Assembly: GCA_902493335.1 (NCBI GenBank)
Contig: CABUPJ010000030.1
Coordinates: 1 to 42,091, forward strand
Source: an uncultured Porphyromonadaceae bacterium
GTDB lineage: Bacteria; Bacteroidota; Bacteroidia; Bacteroidales; Muribaculaceae
Direction: 5' to 3'
DNA: 42,091 nucleotides
The translations under genes were made by a program, and so were the position numbers. Positions 26,053-33,399 of the stretch are shown here, in pieces (the stretch's first letter is position 1; each line of letters starts with the position of its first letter). The notes under the pieces are model-generated. The model was not told where the DNA came from. It saw nothing but the letters and a program-made list of their open reading frames with translations, and did not search any database.

Positions 26053-26113
26053 AAGAACAAACTTTGATCGGGACTGCTATCCCAGCTGAGACGCCCGCTT
26101 CAAGTTTGTTCTT
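26053..26113 (-). terminator. Long inverted repeat between the bS22-like gene and rng
   Basis: Twelve perfect pairs (aagaacaaactt against aagtttgttctt) enclose 37 bases with a smaller stem GGGA-TAGCAG-TCCC. A T-rich stretch follows on the minus strand, so it may terminate the HU/bS22 unit or form a leader structure for rng. Confidence 0.55.
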
Positions 26114-26151
26114 CGTATAGCGTTTATTCGTAATCGTTGCAGAAATAATGA

Positions 26152-26241
26152 TTATTTCTTCTTATGACGATTTTTTCTGAGACGTTTTTTGCGCTTGTGG
26201 GTAGCCATCTTGTGGCCTTTTCTTTTCTTTCCGCTTGGCAT
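26152..26241 (-). CDS. bS22/COX24-like small basic ribosomal protein
   Basis: A 29-codon gene easily missed. Its product starts MPSGKKRKGHKMATHKRKKR and ends RKNRHKKK: 17 Lys/Arg residues, matching the AURKAIP1/COX24-domain protein found in nearly all Bacteroidetes and related to mycobacterial bS22 and mitochondrial mS38. It probably binds 16S rRNA in the small subunit. It lies 59 bases downstream of the HU gene on the same strand. Confidence 0.88.
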   Translation of the reverse strand: MPSGKKRKGHKMATHKRKKRLRKNRHKKK

Positions 26242-26300
26242 TTTACGCTAATTTATTAAATGGTTAATATCCTGGTGATTGTTGTAGAGCGATGCTCTTA

Positions 26301-26573
26301 TTATTTTACATCTTCCATGAAGACCTTGGCGGGTTTGAACGCGGGGATCTTATGGGCGGGGATGATGATTGTCGTATTCTTTGAGATATTGCGCGCGGTC
26401 TTCTCAGAGCGTGTCTTTACGATAAAGCTGCCGAAGCCGCGAAGATATACATTCTCTCCGTGAGCAAGCGAGTCCTTAACTACTTCCATAAATTTCTCGA
26501 TTGTCTCAAGCACAGCGGGTTTGTCAATACCTGTAGACTTTGCAATTTCGTTTACAATGTCGGCTTTAGTCAT
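26301..26573 (-). CDS. HU-family DNA-binding protein
   Basis: A 90-residue histone-like protein that bends DNA as a dimer. The start TKADIVNEIAKSTG, the VKDSLAHGENVYLRGFGSF core, the flexible arm TARNISKNTTIIIPAHKIPAFKPAK with the conserved N-P-type tip region replaced by NTTIIIPAHKIP, and length all fit. The -SPAKV-like ending KPAKVF is typical. The upstream 239 bases are AT-rich and probably hold its promoter, though I see no exact TAnnTTTG box. Confidence 0.93.
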   Translation of the reverse strand: MTKADIVNEIAKSTGIDKPAVLETIEKFMEVVKDSLAHGENVYLRGFGSFIVKTRSEKTARNISKNTTIIIPAHKIPAFKPAKVFMEDVK

Positions 26574-26751
26574 TTTTGTTTATTTTTTAGGTTACTGGTT
26601 TATTAATATCTTTATGAGCGCTTTATAGCTGCTCACATCGTTATTCCATTTTTGCAAGCGCAAATATCGCACTTTTTTTTGAATCTAACACAATACTTTG
26701 CGGCTTTTGTAGTGATTATTTAACGATTACGCCGCTTTTTCTCGTTTTAGA

Positions 26752-26789
26752 GGCCGTTTTTCTGCTCGCCGGACGTCTGAAACGGCCCG
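26752..26789 (-). terminator. Possible terminator after the HAD gene
   Basis: Eight perfect pairs ggccgttt/aaacggcc around a 20-base loop, 25 bases past the stop of the HAD gene. No clean T tract on the minus strand. Confidence 0.4.
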
Positions 26790-26812
26790 GCGACGCATCT
26801 CTCGCCGGCGAC

Positions 26813-27541
26813 TCACAGCAGCGGTCCGCAGATATCGGCGAGCGACGCGACATCACTGACTCCGGCGCCCGACAATCCGTCGGGCATCACCGCTCCGCCC
26901 GGATTATACCATATCGCAGGCCAGCCCGCGTTGACAGCTCCGGCGATGTCGGTCTCGATATTGTCGCCGATCATGACATTGACACGTCCGCCGCTCGCAG
27001 CCTTCGACAAGGCGTAGTCAAAAAGGCGGCGGTCGGGTTTGTTGACCTCGATCTCGTCACTAAGCACGACGATGTCGAAATAGCCGTCGATACCGCCCGA
27101 ACGCATCTTGTCATACTGCACTTCCCTGAAGCCGTTGCTGAGAACGCCGAGGCGATAGCCCCGGTCTTTCAGATAGCCGAGAAATTCCCGGGCGCCGTCG
27201 ACAAGACCGGTCTTGCACCCAAGCCGGCTCAGGTATACCCTGTCATAATAGTCCGACAGCCTCATGGCCTCGTCGTCGCCGACACCCGCGAGACGAAGCG
27301 GCGACGCGAAACGCTCGCGACGCAGATAGTCGCGCGAAATCTCGCCCCGGCTGTAGCGCTGCCACAGACCGAGATTGATCTCATGATAAATGCGCGACCA
27401 TGTCTCTTTGTCGGCAAAATAGCGGTCTATGCCTTCCTCGGCATAAAGCTCGCCCAGACACAGCTCAGAGTTGCCCCTCATATCCCATACGGTGTCGTCG
27501 AGATCGACCCACACCATCGCGTCACGGCTGAAACGGCTCAT
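26813..27541 (-). CDS. HAD hydrolase, YjjG-like pyrimidine nucleotidase
   Basis: A 242-residue HAD-superfamily phosphatase. Motif I is D13-L-D15-D-T, motif II is in VLSNGF, motif III Lys in NKPDRRLF, motif IV in MIGDNIETDI. The arrangement and the C1 cap (KETWSRIYHEINLGLWQRY) resemble YjjG-type noncanonical pyrimidine nucleotidases, which clear damaged dUMP/dTMP analogues. The ATG overlaps the DUF308 stop by 4 bases, so it is coupled to it. Confidence 0.85.
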   Translation of the reverse strand: MSRFSRDAMVWVDLDDTVWDMRGNSELCLGELYAEEGIDRYFADKETWSRIYHEINLGLWQRYSRGEISRDYLRRERFASPLRLAGVGDDEAMRLSDYYDRVYLSRLGCKTGLVDGAREFLGYLKDRGYRLGVLSNGFREVQYDKMRSGGIDGYFDIVVLSDEIEVNKPDRRLFDYALSKAASGGRVNVMIGDNIETDIAGAVNAGWPAIWYNPGGAVMPDGLSGAGVSDVASLADICGPLL

Positions 27542-28215
27542 TTGGCAACTGTATCTGTTGTGTCGTCTGCCACGCTGTCGTCTGTCCCGCTCCTGACCGC
27601 CGCAGCATCGGTCACGGCCTTCGCGTCAGCCGGCACTGATGCATCTGCCGCCACAGCCTCGCGGCGCTGGCGGCGGTTGGCCGTACCGACCATGGCGCCC
27701 TCGATAAACATCGCGATTCCGAAGACCGTAAAGGCAATCCCCGTGGCGAGCATTATCATACGGTCGTCTGTCTGTGACTGCTGCATGAAGACATACACCG
27801 ACAGACCGACAAGCACCAGCGGGAAAACATAGAGCCACACCGGCAAGGTCACAGGCCTGATGCCGACACTGAGCACGAAAAACTGGAACAGAGCGCCAAA
27901 AACGACAAGCACTCCGAAAATAAAAGGAACAAGACCGACAAACGTGCTCTGAAATATCAGCATCGACAGACCGAGCACGACAGCCGCGCCGCTCGTCAGC
28001 CAGCCGAATGCGAGGCCGAACGACCCGAGATGCGACTTGCCGTTTTCATCGCGCGACGACAGGAAGGCGATGACATTGATAAATCCTGCGAGCACAAACA
28101 TCACACCGCCCGCTATGACGACACCTCCGCTGCTGACCGTGCGGTGAGTCACTATCAGCGCTATGCCGGCCGCCAGAGCCAGCAGCGCCGTGAATATCAG
28201 TTTATGTCCTTTCAT
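27538..28215 (-). CDS. DUF308 (HdeD-like) membrane protein
   Basis: A 225-residue protein with six hydrophobic segments in pairs (from GLIFTALLALAAGIALI-like start to MLATGIAFTVFGIAMFI), as in DUF308/HdeD. HdeD is linked to acid resistance in enterobacteria; that role is not shown here. The C-terminal 40 residues (about 185-225) are an Ala/Asp-rich disordered tail. It heads a two-gene unit with the HAD gene. Confidence 0.85.
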   Translation of the reverse strand: MKGHKLIFTALLALAAGIALIVTHRTVSSGGVVIAGGVMFVLAGFINVIAFLSSRDENGKSHLGSFGLAFGWLTSGAAVVLGLSMLIFQSTFVGLVPFIFGVLVVFGALFQFFVLSVGIRPVTLPVWLYVFPLVLVGLSVYVFMQQSQTDDRMIMLATGIAFTVFGIAMFIEGAMVGTANRRQRREAVAADASVPADAKAVTDAAAVRSGTDDSVADDTTDTVAK

Positions 28216-28233
28216 CTTTTACCTTTTTTATAT

Positions 28234-28257
28234 AAAAACGCCCCGAAGGGCGTTTTT
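28234..28257 (-). terminator. Terminator of the M48 protease gene
   Basis: Stem aaaaacgccc against gggcgttttt with a 4-base loop; the pairing runs into a T tract on either strand, so it also may work in the other direction. Confidence 0.85.
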
Positions 28258-28303
28258 GATTGTTTTATGTCGTTTTTAATAAGTGCCGGCACATATATTA
28301 TAT

Positions 28304-29107
28304 TTATTCAGGCTTGGTGAAACCCTCTTTTTCGGCACGCTCGCTCATGCGTTTGATGCGCAGGTCAAGGTCAGGGTGCGACGAGAAGAGCTGGTTTACC
28401 TTGCTTGTCTTGCCGTAGCCCTGCTTTTGCTCGAGTTCCTTTAGTTTCATGAACGACAGCGCCATCGCATAGGGATTGCGGCCGTGTGATTTGAGAAATT
28501 CATAGCCATAATCGTCGGCGGCCTTCTCCTGCTTCTGAGAATAATTGGCGTTGACAAGGGCTTCGCCCAGATCACCGAGCTGCGACTCGGTCAGTTTTGC
28601 CGCCACACCGCCGTTGGCCGACACTCCGTCTTTGAGAGCCGAAGTCAGCAGTGCGGTCTTGAACGCTTTCTTCGAATCCTTGTGGGCGATATGACCGACT
28701 TCGTGACCGATGACGCCGAGAAGCTCCTCGTCGCTCATTATGTCCATCAGCGACGAAAACACCCTCACACTGCCGTCGGCACACGCGAACGCATTGACAT
28801 CGATCACGTCATAAACCTTGAAATTGAGCGGAGTGCCCTCTACCGATGTCAGACCGGCCGTAAGACTGTCGAGACGCTTGGTATAGGGATTGTCGGCCGG
28901 AGTCACGGGATTGTGGGCGTCCATCCAATCGATATATTCCTTTACATACTGGACCATCTGTGCATCGGTCAGCGTAACCGCCTGAGCGGCCTTGGCGACA
29001 GCCGAGCCGGCCTTCTTGAGATTGAACTGTGCATAAGCCGCGCCGCCGAAAACAAGCATCGCTGCCACAGCGGCAAGTTTGAGGAATCTGAGTTTCATAT
29101 CTGTCAA
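28304..29107 (-). CDS. Secreted M48-family metallopeptidase
   Basis: A 267-residue periplasmic zinc protease. The signal peptide (KLRFLKLAAVAAMLVFGGAAYA) is followed by QFNLKK. The zinc motif H135-E-V-G-H139 and the third-ligand motif EKAADD are both present, as in Escherichia coli LoiP/YggG. Such enzymes cut damaged outer-membrane proteins. Met4 is an alternative start and gives a better signal peptide. Promoter at 29134-29141, divergent from the next gene, and terminator at 28234-28257 make it a single-gene unit. Confidence 0.92.
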   Translation of the reverse strand: MTDMKLRFLKLAAVAAMLVFGGAAYAQFNLKKAGSAVAKAAQAVTLTDAQMVQYVKEYIDWMDAHNPVTPADNPYTKRLDSLTAGLTSVEGTPLNFKVYDVIDVNAFACADGSVRVFSSLMDIMSDEELLGVIGHEVGHIAHKDSKKAFKTALLTSALKDGVSANGGVAAKLTESQLGDLGEALVNANYSQKQEKAADDYGYEFLKSHGRNPYAMALSFMKLKELEQKQGYGKTSKVNQLFSSHPDLDLRIKRMSERAEKEGFTKPE

Positions 29108-29133
29108 TAAATTTAATTTTACATTAGTCTCTG

Positions 29134-29161
29134 CAAAATTATAAAATTTCCATTATTTTTG
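29134..29161. promoter_or_regulatory. Divergent promoters: M48 gene and the small membrane protein
   Basis: Minus-strand TAATTTTG (29134-29141) faces left to the M48 gene; plus-strand TATTTTTG (29154-29161) faces right to the gene at 29184. The two -7 boxes are separated by only 12 bases, so the polymerase footprints overlap and the two genes may compete. Confidence 0.6.
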
Positions 29162-29183
29162 CGCCAAACATACTACCTAAAGA

Positions 29184-29729
29184 ATGAAAGCTTTGAAAAT
29201 AGCAGGAGCCATAGCCTGCATCATCACGGCCCTCGCGGCTCTCGTCGCCGGCATAGCATTTTACCGCGACACCGTCGTCGACTGGTGGCTGCCGCCGCTG
29301 TTCGCCGCTATCGTCGGCGCAGCGCTCGTCCCGTGGCTCCGGGGATTCATAAGCAAAGTGACGCCGATGAGCGACCGCGTCTACACCTCACTCGCCGCCT
29401 TCTTCTTTTCAGCATCGCTTGTCTACGGCATAACACTGACCGCCAACAGCGTTTTCGCCGACCGTGACGCCGCCCGCGACTGCGACGCCGAAGTCGTCGA
29501 CCGCCACGTCGAGCAGCGCACACGCTACCGTCGCGTAGGCCGCGGCCGCATGACTCCCGCAGGCCATTACAACGCCTACTGCGTCACCGTCAGCCTCCCC
29601 GACGGTCGCCTCAAGACCTACGAGACATCACGCTCGCGCTACAACGCCGTCCGTAGCGGCAGCCATTTCACCCTGTCGGTCTGCCCCGGCTTCCTCGGCT
29701 ACGACATAATCCTCAACTCACGCTTCTAA
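29184..29729 (+). CDS. Membrane protein of unknown function
   Basis: A 181-residue protein. Three hydrophobic segments fill the first half (about 7-26, 36-52 and 67-88), followed by a basic soluble C-terminal half (CDAEVVDRHVEQRTRYRRVGRGR..TLSVCPGFLGYDIIL) that looks like a small beta domain. I recognise no family. It has its own promoter and a leader of about 16 bases. A cytidylate-kinase-like gene follows after 34 bases. Confidence 0.8.
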   Translation: MKALKIAGAIACIITALAALVAGIAFYRDTVVDWWLPPLFAAIVGAALVPWLRGFISKVTPMSDRVYTSLAAFFFSASLVYGITLTANSVFADRDAARDCDAEVVDRHVEQRTRYRRVGRGRMTPAGHYNAYCVTVSLPDGRLKTYETSRSRYNAVRSGSHFTLSVCPGFLGYDIILNSRF

Positions 29730-29763
29730 ACAAACCCGTCATCATAATTGTAGAAATAATATC

Positions 29764-30414
29764 ATGGACAACAGACAACGACAACTGCCCGAAAAATATG
29801 TCATCACCATCGGCCGCACCTTCGGCAGCGGCGGCCGCGCCCTCGGACGTCTCATCGCCGACAGACTCGGCATAGCCTTCTACGACAAACAGCTCCTCGT
29901 CAAAGCCGCCGAAAAATCAGGCCTGAGCACCGAATACTTCGAGAAAAACGACGAGCGCATGCCCACATTCATCTCGGGCCTCTTCTCCTTCAACCTCGGC
30001 TATAACCCGATGGCATACTATACCGGCTCGACATCGATCAGCTCCGACAGCATATACAAAGCCCAGTGCGACTTCATCCACGAACTCGCCGACGGCGGTC
30101 CCTGCGTCATCGTCGGACGCAGCGCCGACTACGTCCTGCGCGACGTCGACAACGTCATCAACATCTTCGTCCACGCCCCGATCGACGTCTGCGTCAGGCG
30201 CATCCTCGAGCGCGCCGACTGCGTCACCCCCGAACAGGCCAAAGCCCTCGCCGAGAAGACCGACAAGCTCCGTGCCAACTTCTACAACTTCTACACTGAC
30301 AAACGCTGGGGCCACGCCAAAAGCTACGACCTCTGCCTCGACTCCTCCCTCCTCCCGCTCGACACCCTCGCCGACTTCGTCATCGACTACCTCCGCCTCA
30401 GACTGGGAAAATAA
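29764..30414 (+). CDS. Cytidylate kinase-like protein
   Basis: A 216-residue P-loop protein. The N-terminal VITIGRTFGSGGRALGRLIADRL is the modified Walker A of the cytidylate-kinase-like family (PF13189), and a central EFDDGGPCVIVGRSADYVL-like segment and RILERADC fit the same fold. Members are often annotated AAA-like kinases; true (d)CMP phosphorylation is not certain. Followed by the repeat element at 30438-30593. Confidence 0.85.
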   Translation: MDNRQRQLPEKYVITIGRTFGSGGRALGRLIADRLGIAFYDKQLLVKAAEKSGLSTEYFEKNDERMPTFISGLFSFNLGYNPMAYYTGSTSISSDSIYKAQCDFIHELADGGPCVIVGRSADYVLRDVDNVINIFVHAPIDVCVRRILERADCVTPEQAKALAEKTDKLRANFYNFYTDKRWGHAKSYDLCLDSSLLPLDTLADFVIDYLRLRLGK

Positions 30415-30437
30415 CCACGGATAGAATCGCCTTATTT

Positions 30438-30593
30438 AATCGGCGGCCTGCGGGCGCCACCACCCTTTGCTCCAGCCTCCGCCAGGGCAATCGCAGATTG
30501 TCGATTTACCGTAGCCCTGACCGCCGAGGTGTAACCGAGGCGTTCAGGGTTGACAATTGCCACCAACCCCACGGCGCCCGCAGGCCGCCGATT
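30438..30593. repeat. Palindromic dispersed-repeat element with 21-bp perfect ends
   Basis: A 156-bp ORF-free element. Its ends are perfect 21-base inverted repeats (aatcggcggcctgcgggcgcc). Inside are further stems: ccctgaccgcc/ggcgttcaggg (one mismatch) and ggcaatcgcagattgtc pairing partly with gacaattgcc. Everything folds as one long branched hairpin. It may act as a terminator for the kinase-like gene. Copies elsewhere in the genome would settle whether it is a MITE-like repeat. Confidence 0.7.
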
Positions 30594-30683
30594 TAAACAT
30601 CATTACTGATTTCAACCGCCGAATTTTAATATAATTATACTACCGTTTCACCCCTCCCTTCCACTTTATTGAACTTTTTTTCT

Positions 30684-30691
30684 TAAATTTG
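30684..30691 (+). promoter_or_regulatory. Promoter -7 box of the 126-residue gene
   Basis: TAAATTTG fits TAnnTTTG; leader of about 33 bases to the ATG at 30730. The upstream box is weak. Confidence 0.55.
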
Positions 30692-30729
30692 CTGCCTGTT
30701 AAGTCACTTACAGCAAAACAAAGCTAATA

Positions 30730-31110
30730 ATGAACGAAAACGACCTCAAACACCTGAAACAGGACACTGACGGCCTGCTCAACTACGAATACCTCGCAAA
30801 CCATATCGACACCGTCGAAGCCGACGACGTCAACGTCATCGTCGACAACCTTGCCGACATCGACCGCGACGGACAATTCTGCGCCAGCGCCGCAAAATAC
30901 CTCAACATCATCGACAGCCGGCGGTTTGCCGACGCAGTCAGACATCTCGTCGCCCTGACGATTGACAAAGACCGCGAACACCGCTACCTGCTCGGACTCA
31001 TGACCGCCATCTACGGCGAAGACTATGCCGAACGCGCCGACAGCCTCTGCGCCACCGACAACAACTTCAGACGCATCTACAAGCGTCTCCATCCCACCTC
31101 TGTCATCTGA
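30730..31110 (+). CDS. Small soluble protein of unknown function
   Basis: A 126-residue acidic, helical protein without signal peptide (MNENDLKHLKQDTDGLLNYEYLANHID). Helices such as FADAVRHLVALTIDKDREHRYLLGL suggest a compact alpha domain. Not recognised as a family. It precedes the cyclophilin gene by 23 bases, so the two are probably cotranscribed. Confidence 0.8.
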   Translation: MNENDLKHLKQDTDGLLNYEYLANHIDTVEADDVNVIVDNLADIDRDGQFCASAAKYLNIIDSRRFADAVRHLVALTIDKDREHRYLLGLMTAIYGEDYAERADSLCATDNNFRRIYKRLHPTSVI

Positions 31111-31133
31111 CACTATAACAGACAATTATTATA

Positions 31134-32024
31134 ATGACTAAGAAAATTCTTGCCTTCGCGGCATTAATCATGATGTTCGCCTCGTGCGGCTCGGCCAACG
31201 GCAGCAACGAAAAAAACGCCGACGGCTCAGACTCAATCAAAAACCAACAGACAACCGACATGCAACAGACCGACTCTTCAAGCGTCAAAGTCAAAGTCGA
31301 GACTACCCTCGGCAATTTCACAGTCCTTCTCTACGGTGACACCCCGCTACACCGCGACAACTTCGTCAAACTCGTCAAAGAAGGATACTATAACGGCACC
31401 CTCTTCCACCGTGTCATTAACGAATTCATGGTACAGGCCGGCGACCCCGATTCGAAGACCGCCAAACCCGGACAGCAGCTCGGCGCCGGAGGCCCCGGCT
31501 ACACCATCCCGGCTGAAATCGTCTATCCACGCCACTTCCACAAACGCGGCGCTCTCGCCGCAGCGCGTCAGGGCGACCAGGTCAATCCGATGAAAGAATC
31601 TTCGGGCTCGCAGTTCTATATCGTCACCGGCAAGAAAGTCACCGACGCCGAGATGGCACAGCTCGAGAACTATGCCCGCAACACCGCCATGCAGAACTAT
31701 TTCAACAACCTGGTCATGAAAAACCAGGACGAGATAGCACGTCTGCGTCAGAACAACGACCGCGAAGGCCTCAACAAACTCCAGGAGAAGCTCATCGCCG
31801 AGACTGAAGCCAACTTCAGCGACTCGACCGAGCTCGTCACCCCCGAGATGAAACAGGCCTACAAGACCGTCGGCGGTACTCCCCACCTCGACAACGCCTA
31901 CACCGTCTTCGGCGAAGTCATCGACGGCATGGACACCGTCGACAAAATCGAAAAAGTACAGACCGACCGCAGCGACCGTCCCAACGAAGACGTCAAAATC
32001 ATAAAAATGGAAATCGTCGGCTGA
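31134..32024 (+). CDS. Peptidyl-prolyl cis-trans isomerase (cyclophilin) lipoprotein
   Basis: A 296-residue periplasmic lipoprotein; the lipobox FASC gives Cys18. The cyclophilin core appears twice-split: LGNFTVLLYGDTPLHRDNFVKLV, YNGTLFHRVINEFMVQAGDP, GSQFYIVTG and DNAYTVFGEVIDGMDTVDKI. A helical insert (about 185-235, MAQLENYARNTAMQNYF..) sits between the core motifs, as in several Bacteroidales homologues. It assists folding of envelope proteins. Its stop overlaps the M16 start by 1 base (TGATG). Confidence 0.93.
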   Translation: MTKKILAFAALIMMFASCGSANGSNEKNADGSDSIKNQQTTDMQQTDSSSVKVKVETTLGNFTVLLYGDTPLHRDNFVKLVKEGYYNGTLFHRVINEFMVQAGDPDSKTAKPGQQLGAGGPGYTIPAEIVYPRHFHKRGALAAARQGDQVNPMKESSGSQFYIVTGKKVTDAEMAQLENYARNTAMQNYFNNLVMKNQDEIARLRQNNDREGLNKLQEKLIAETEANFSDSTELVTPEMKQAYKTVGGTPHLDNAYTVFGEVIDGMDTVDKIEKVQTDRSDRPNEDVKIIKMEIVG

Positions 32025-33277
32025 TGATCAGCTTTGAGACACTGACGCTCGACAACGGGCTCAAAATCATCTCAAACCGCGACCCAAACACGGCAATGGC
32101 TGCCGTCAACGTGCTCTACGACACCGGTTCACGCGATGAAACACGCGACCTGACCGGTGTCGCGCATTTGTTTGAGCACGTCATGTTCGGCGGTTCGGCC
32201 CACGTCGCCGACTACAGCGCGGCTATCGAAGCCGCCGGAGGGTCTGACAACGCCTGGACGAGCAACGACTATACCAACTTCTATGAAGTTCTTCCCGCCG
32301 TCAACATCGAGACAGCCTTCTGGCTCGAGAGCGACCGCATGCTCTCGCCGACACTGAGCGAGGAAGTCCTCGACGTCCAGCGCCGCGTCGTCACCGAAGA
32401 ATTCAAGCAGCAGTGTCTCAACCGTCCCTACGGCGATCTCGGCCACCATCTGCGCCGTCTACTCTACGACAGCGCCCATCCCTACAGCTGGCCCGTCATA
32501 GGTCTCGAGCCGGCTCATATAGCCCGCATCACACGCGACGACGCCCGACACTGGTTTTTCAGCCACTACGGCCCCGACAACGCCGTTCTCGCCGTCTCGG
32601 GCAACGTCGACCACGACCGCGTCTTCGCCCTCGCCGAAAAATGGTTCGGCGACATACCGCGCCGCGGCATCGCCCCGCGCCGGCTGCCCGACCCCGGTTT
32701 CCCGCACGCCGACGTCACCGAGACCGTCAGCGGAGCCGTCCCCGCCACCGCCGTCGTCATAGCTTTCCCCATGGCGCCCTACGGCTCACGGCCTTACTTC
32801 GCCGCCGACACCATCACCGACATCCTCTCGGCCGGACGTTCCTCACGTCTCTACCGCGACCTCATCATCGGCGGCGACGGGCTCTTCAGCGAAGTAGACG
32901 CCTCGATTTCAGGCAGCCGTCACGAAGGATTCCTCATGCTCAACGCCCGTCTCACCGACAACAGCGACAGCGCCGTCGCCCGTGCCCGCGACCTCATGCT
33001 CGACCGCGCCCGGCGGCTCGCCGTCCCCGGCGACGTCAGCCCCGCCGAGCTCGAGAAGACATTCAACCGCTTCGAGTCGCTCTTCAACTTCTCCAACATG
33101 GGCTATCAGACAAAAGCCGCCTCGCTCGCCATGGCCGCCATGCTCGGCGAAGACATCAACGACACCGTCACACGGCAGCGCGCCACGACCCTCGCCGACA
33201 TCGCCGAAACCGCCGGCACCATCTTCAACCGCACCCCGTCGGCCACCGTCGTCTATAAGCCCCTTTCAGCCGTTTAA
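32024..33277 (+). CDS. M16-family zinc metallopeptidase
   Basis: A 417-residue protein of two M16 halves. The inverted zinc motif is H48-L-F-E51-H52 (HLFEHVMFGG), with the downstream conserved Glu in the VVTEEFKQQC region, and a second half starting near YGSRPYFAADTITDIL. No signal peptide, so cytoplasmic or exported by another route. Members degrade small peptides or process precursors. It overlaps the cyclophilin gene by 1 base and is followed by an independent promoter. Confidence 0.92.
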   Translation: MISFETLTLDNGLKIISNRDPNTAMAAVNVLYDTGSRDETRDLTGVAHLFEHVMFGGSAHVADYSAAIEAAGGSDNAWTSNDYTNFYEVLPAVNIETAFWLESDRMLSPTLSEEVLDVQRRVVTEEFKQQCLNRPYGDLGHHLRRLLYDSAHPYSWPVIGLEPAHIARITRDDARHWFFSHYGPDNAVLAVSGNVDHDRVFALAEKWFGDIPRRGIAPRRLPDPGFPHADVTETVSGAVPATAVVIAFPMAPYGSRPYFAADTITDILSAGRSSRLYRDLIIGGDGLFSEVDASISGSRHEGFLMLNARLTDNSDSAVARARDLMLDRARRLAVPGDVSPAELEKTFNRFESLFNFSNMGYQTKAASLAMAAMLGEDINDTVTRQRATTLADIAETAGTIFNRTPSATVVYKPLSAV

Positions 33278-33295
33278 AGTCTTTAACTATCGCGA

Positions 33296-33327
33296 TTTGC
33301 AAGATTGGCATAAACTGTTTATCTTTG
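33296..33327 (+). promoter_or_regulatory. Promoter of the phosphodiester-glycosidase gene
   Basis: TTTG (33296-33299), a 20-base spacer, TATCTTTG (33320-33327). A perfect 20-base palindrome (33318-33337, tttatctttg/caaagataaa) overlaps the -7 box, an operator-like arrangement. Confidence 0.75.
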
Positions 33328-33399
33328 CAAAGATAAACCGATATACACAATTACCGCAATAAGTCAATCATAACAAACACTCATAACCGGCAATATCTA

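Noticed and set aside
30438..30593. CRISPR-like or riboswitch-like structure
   Set aside because: Only one inverted repeat pair, no direct repeats or spacers, and it follows a gene rather than preceding one. No CRISPR array was found anywhere in the window.
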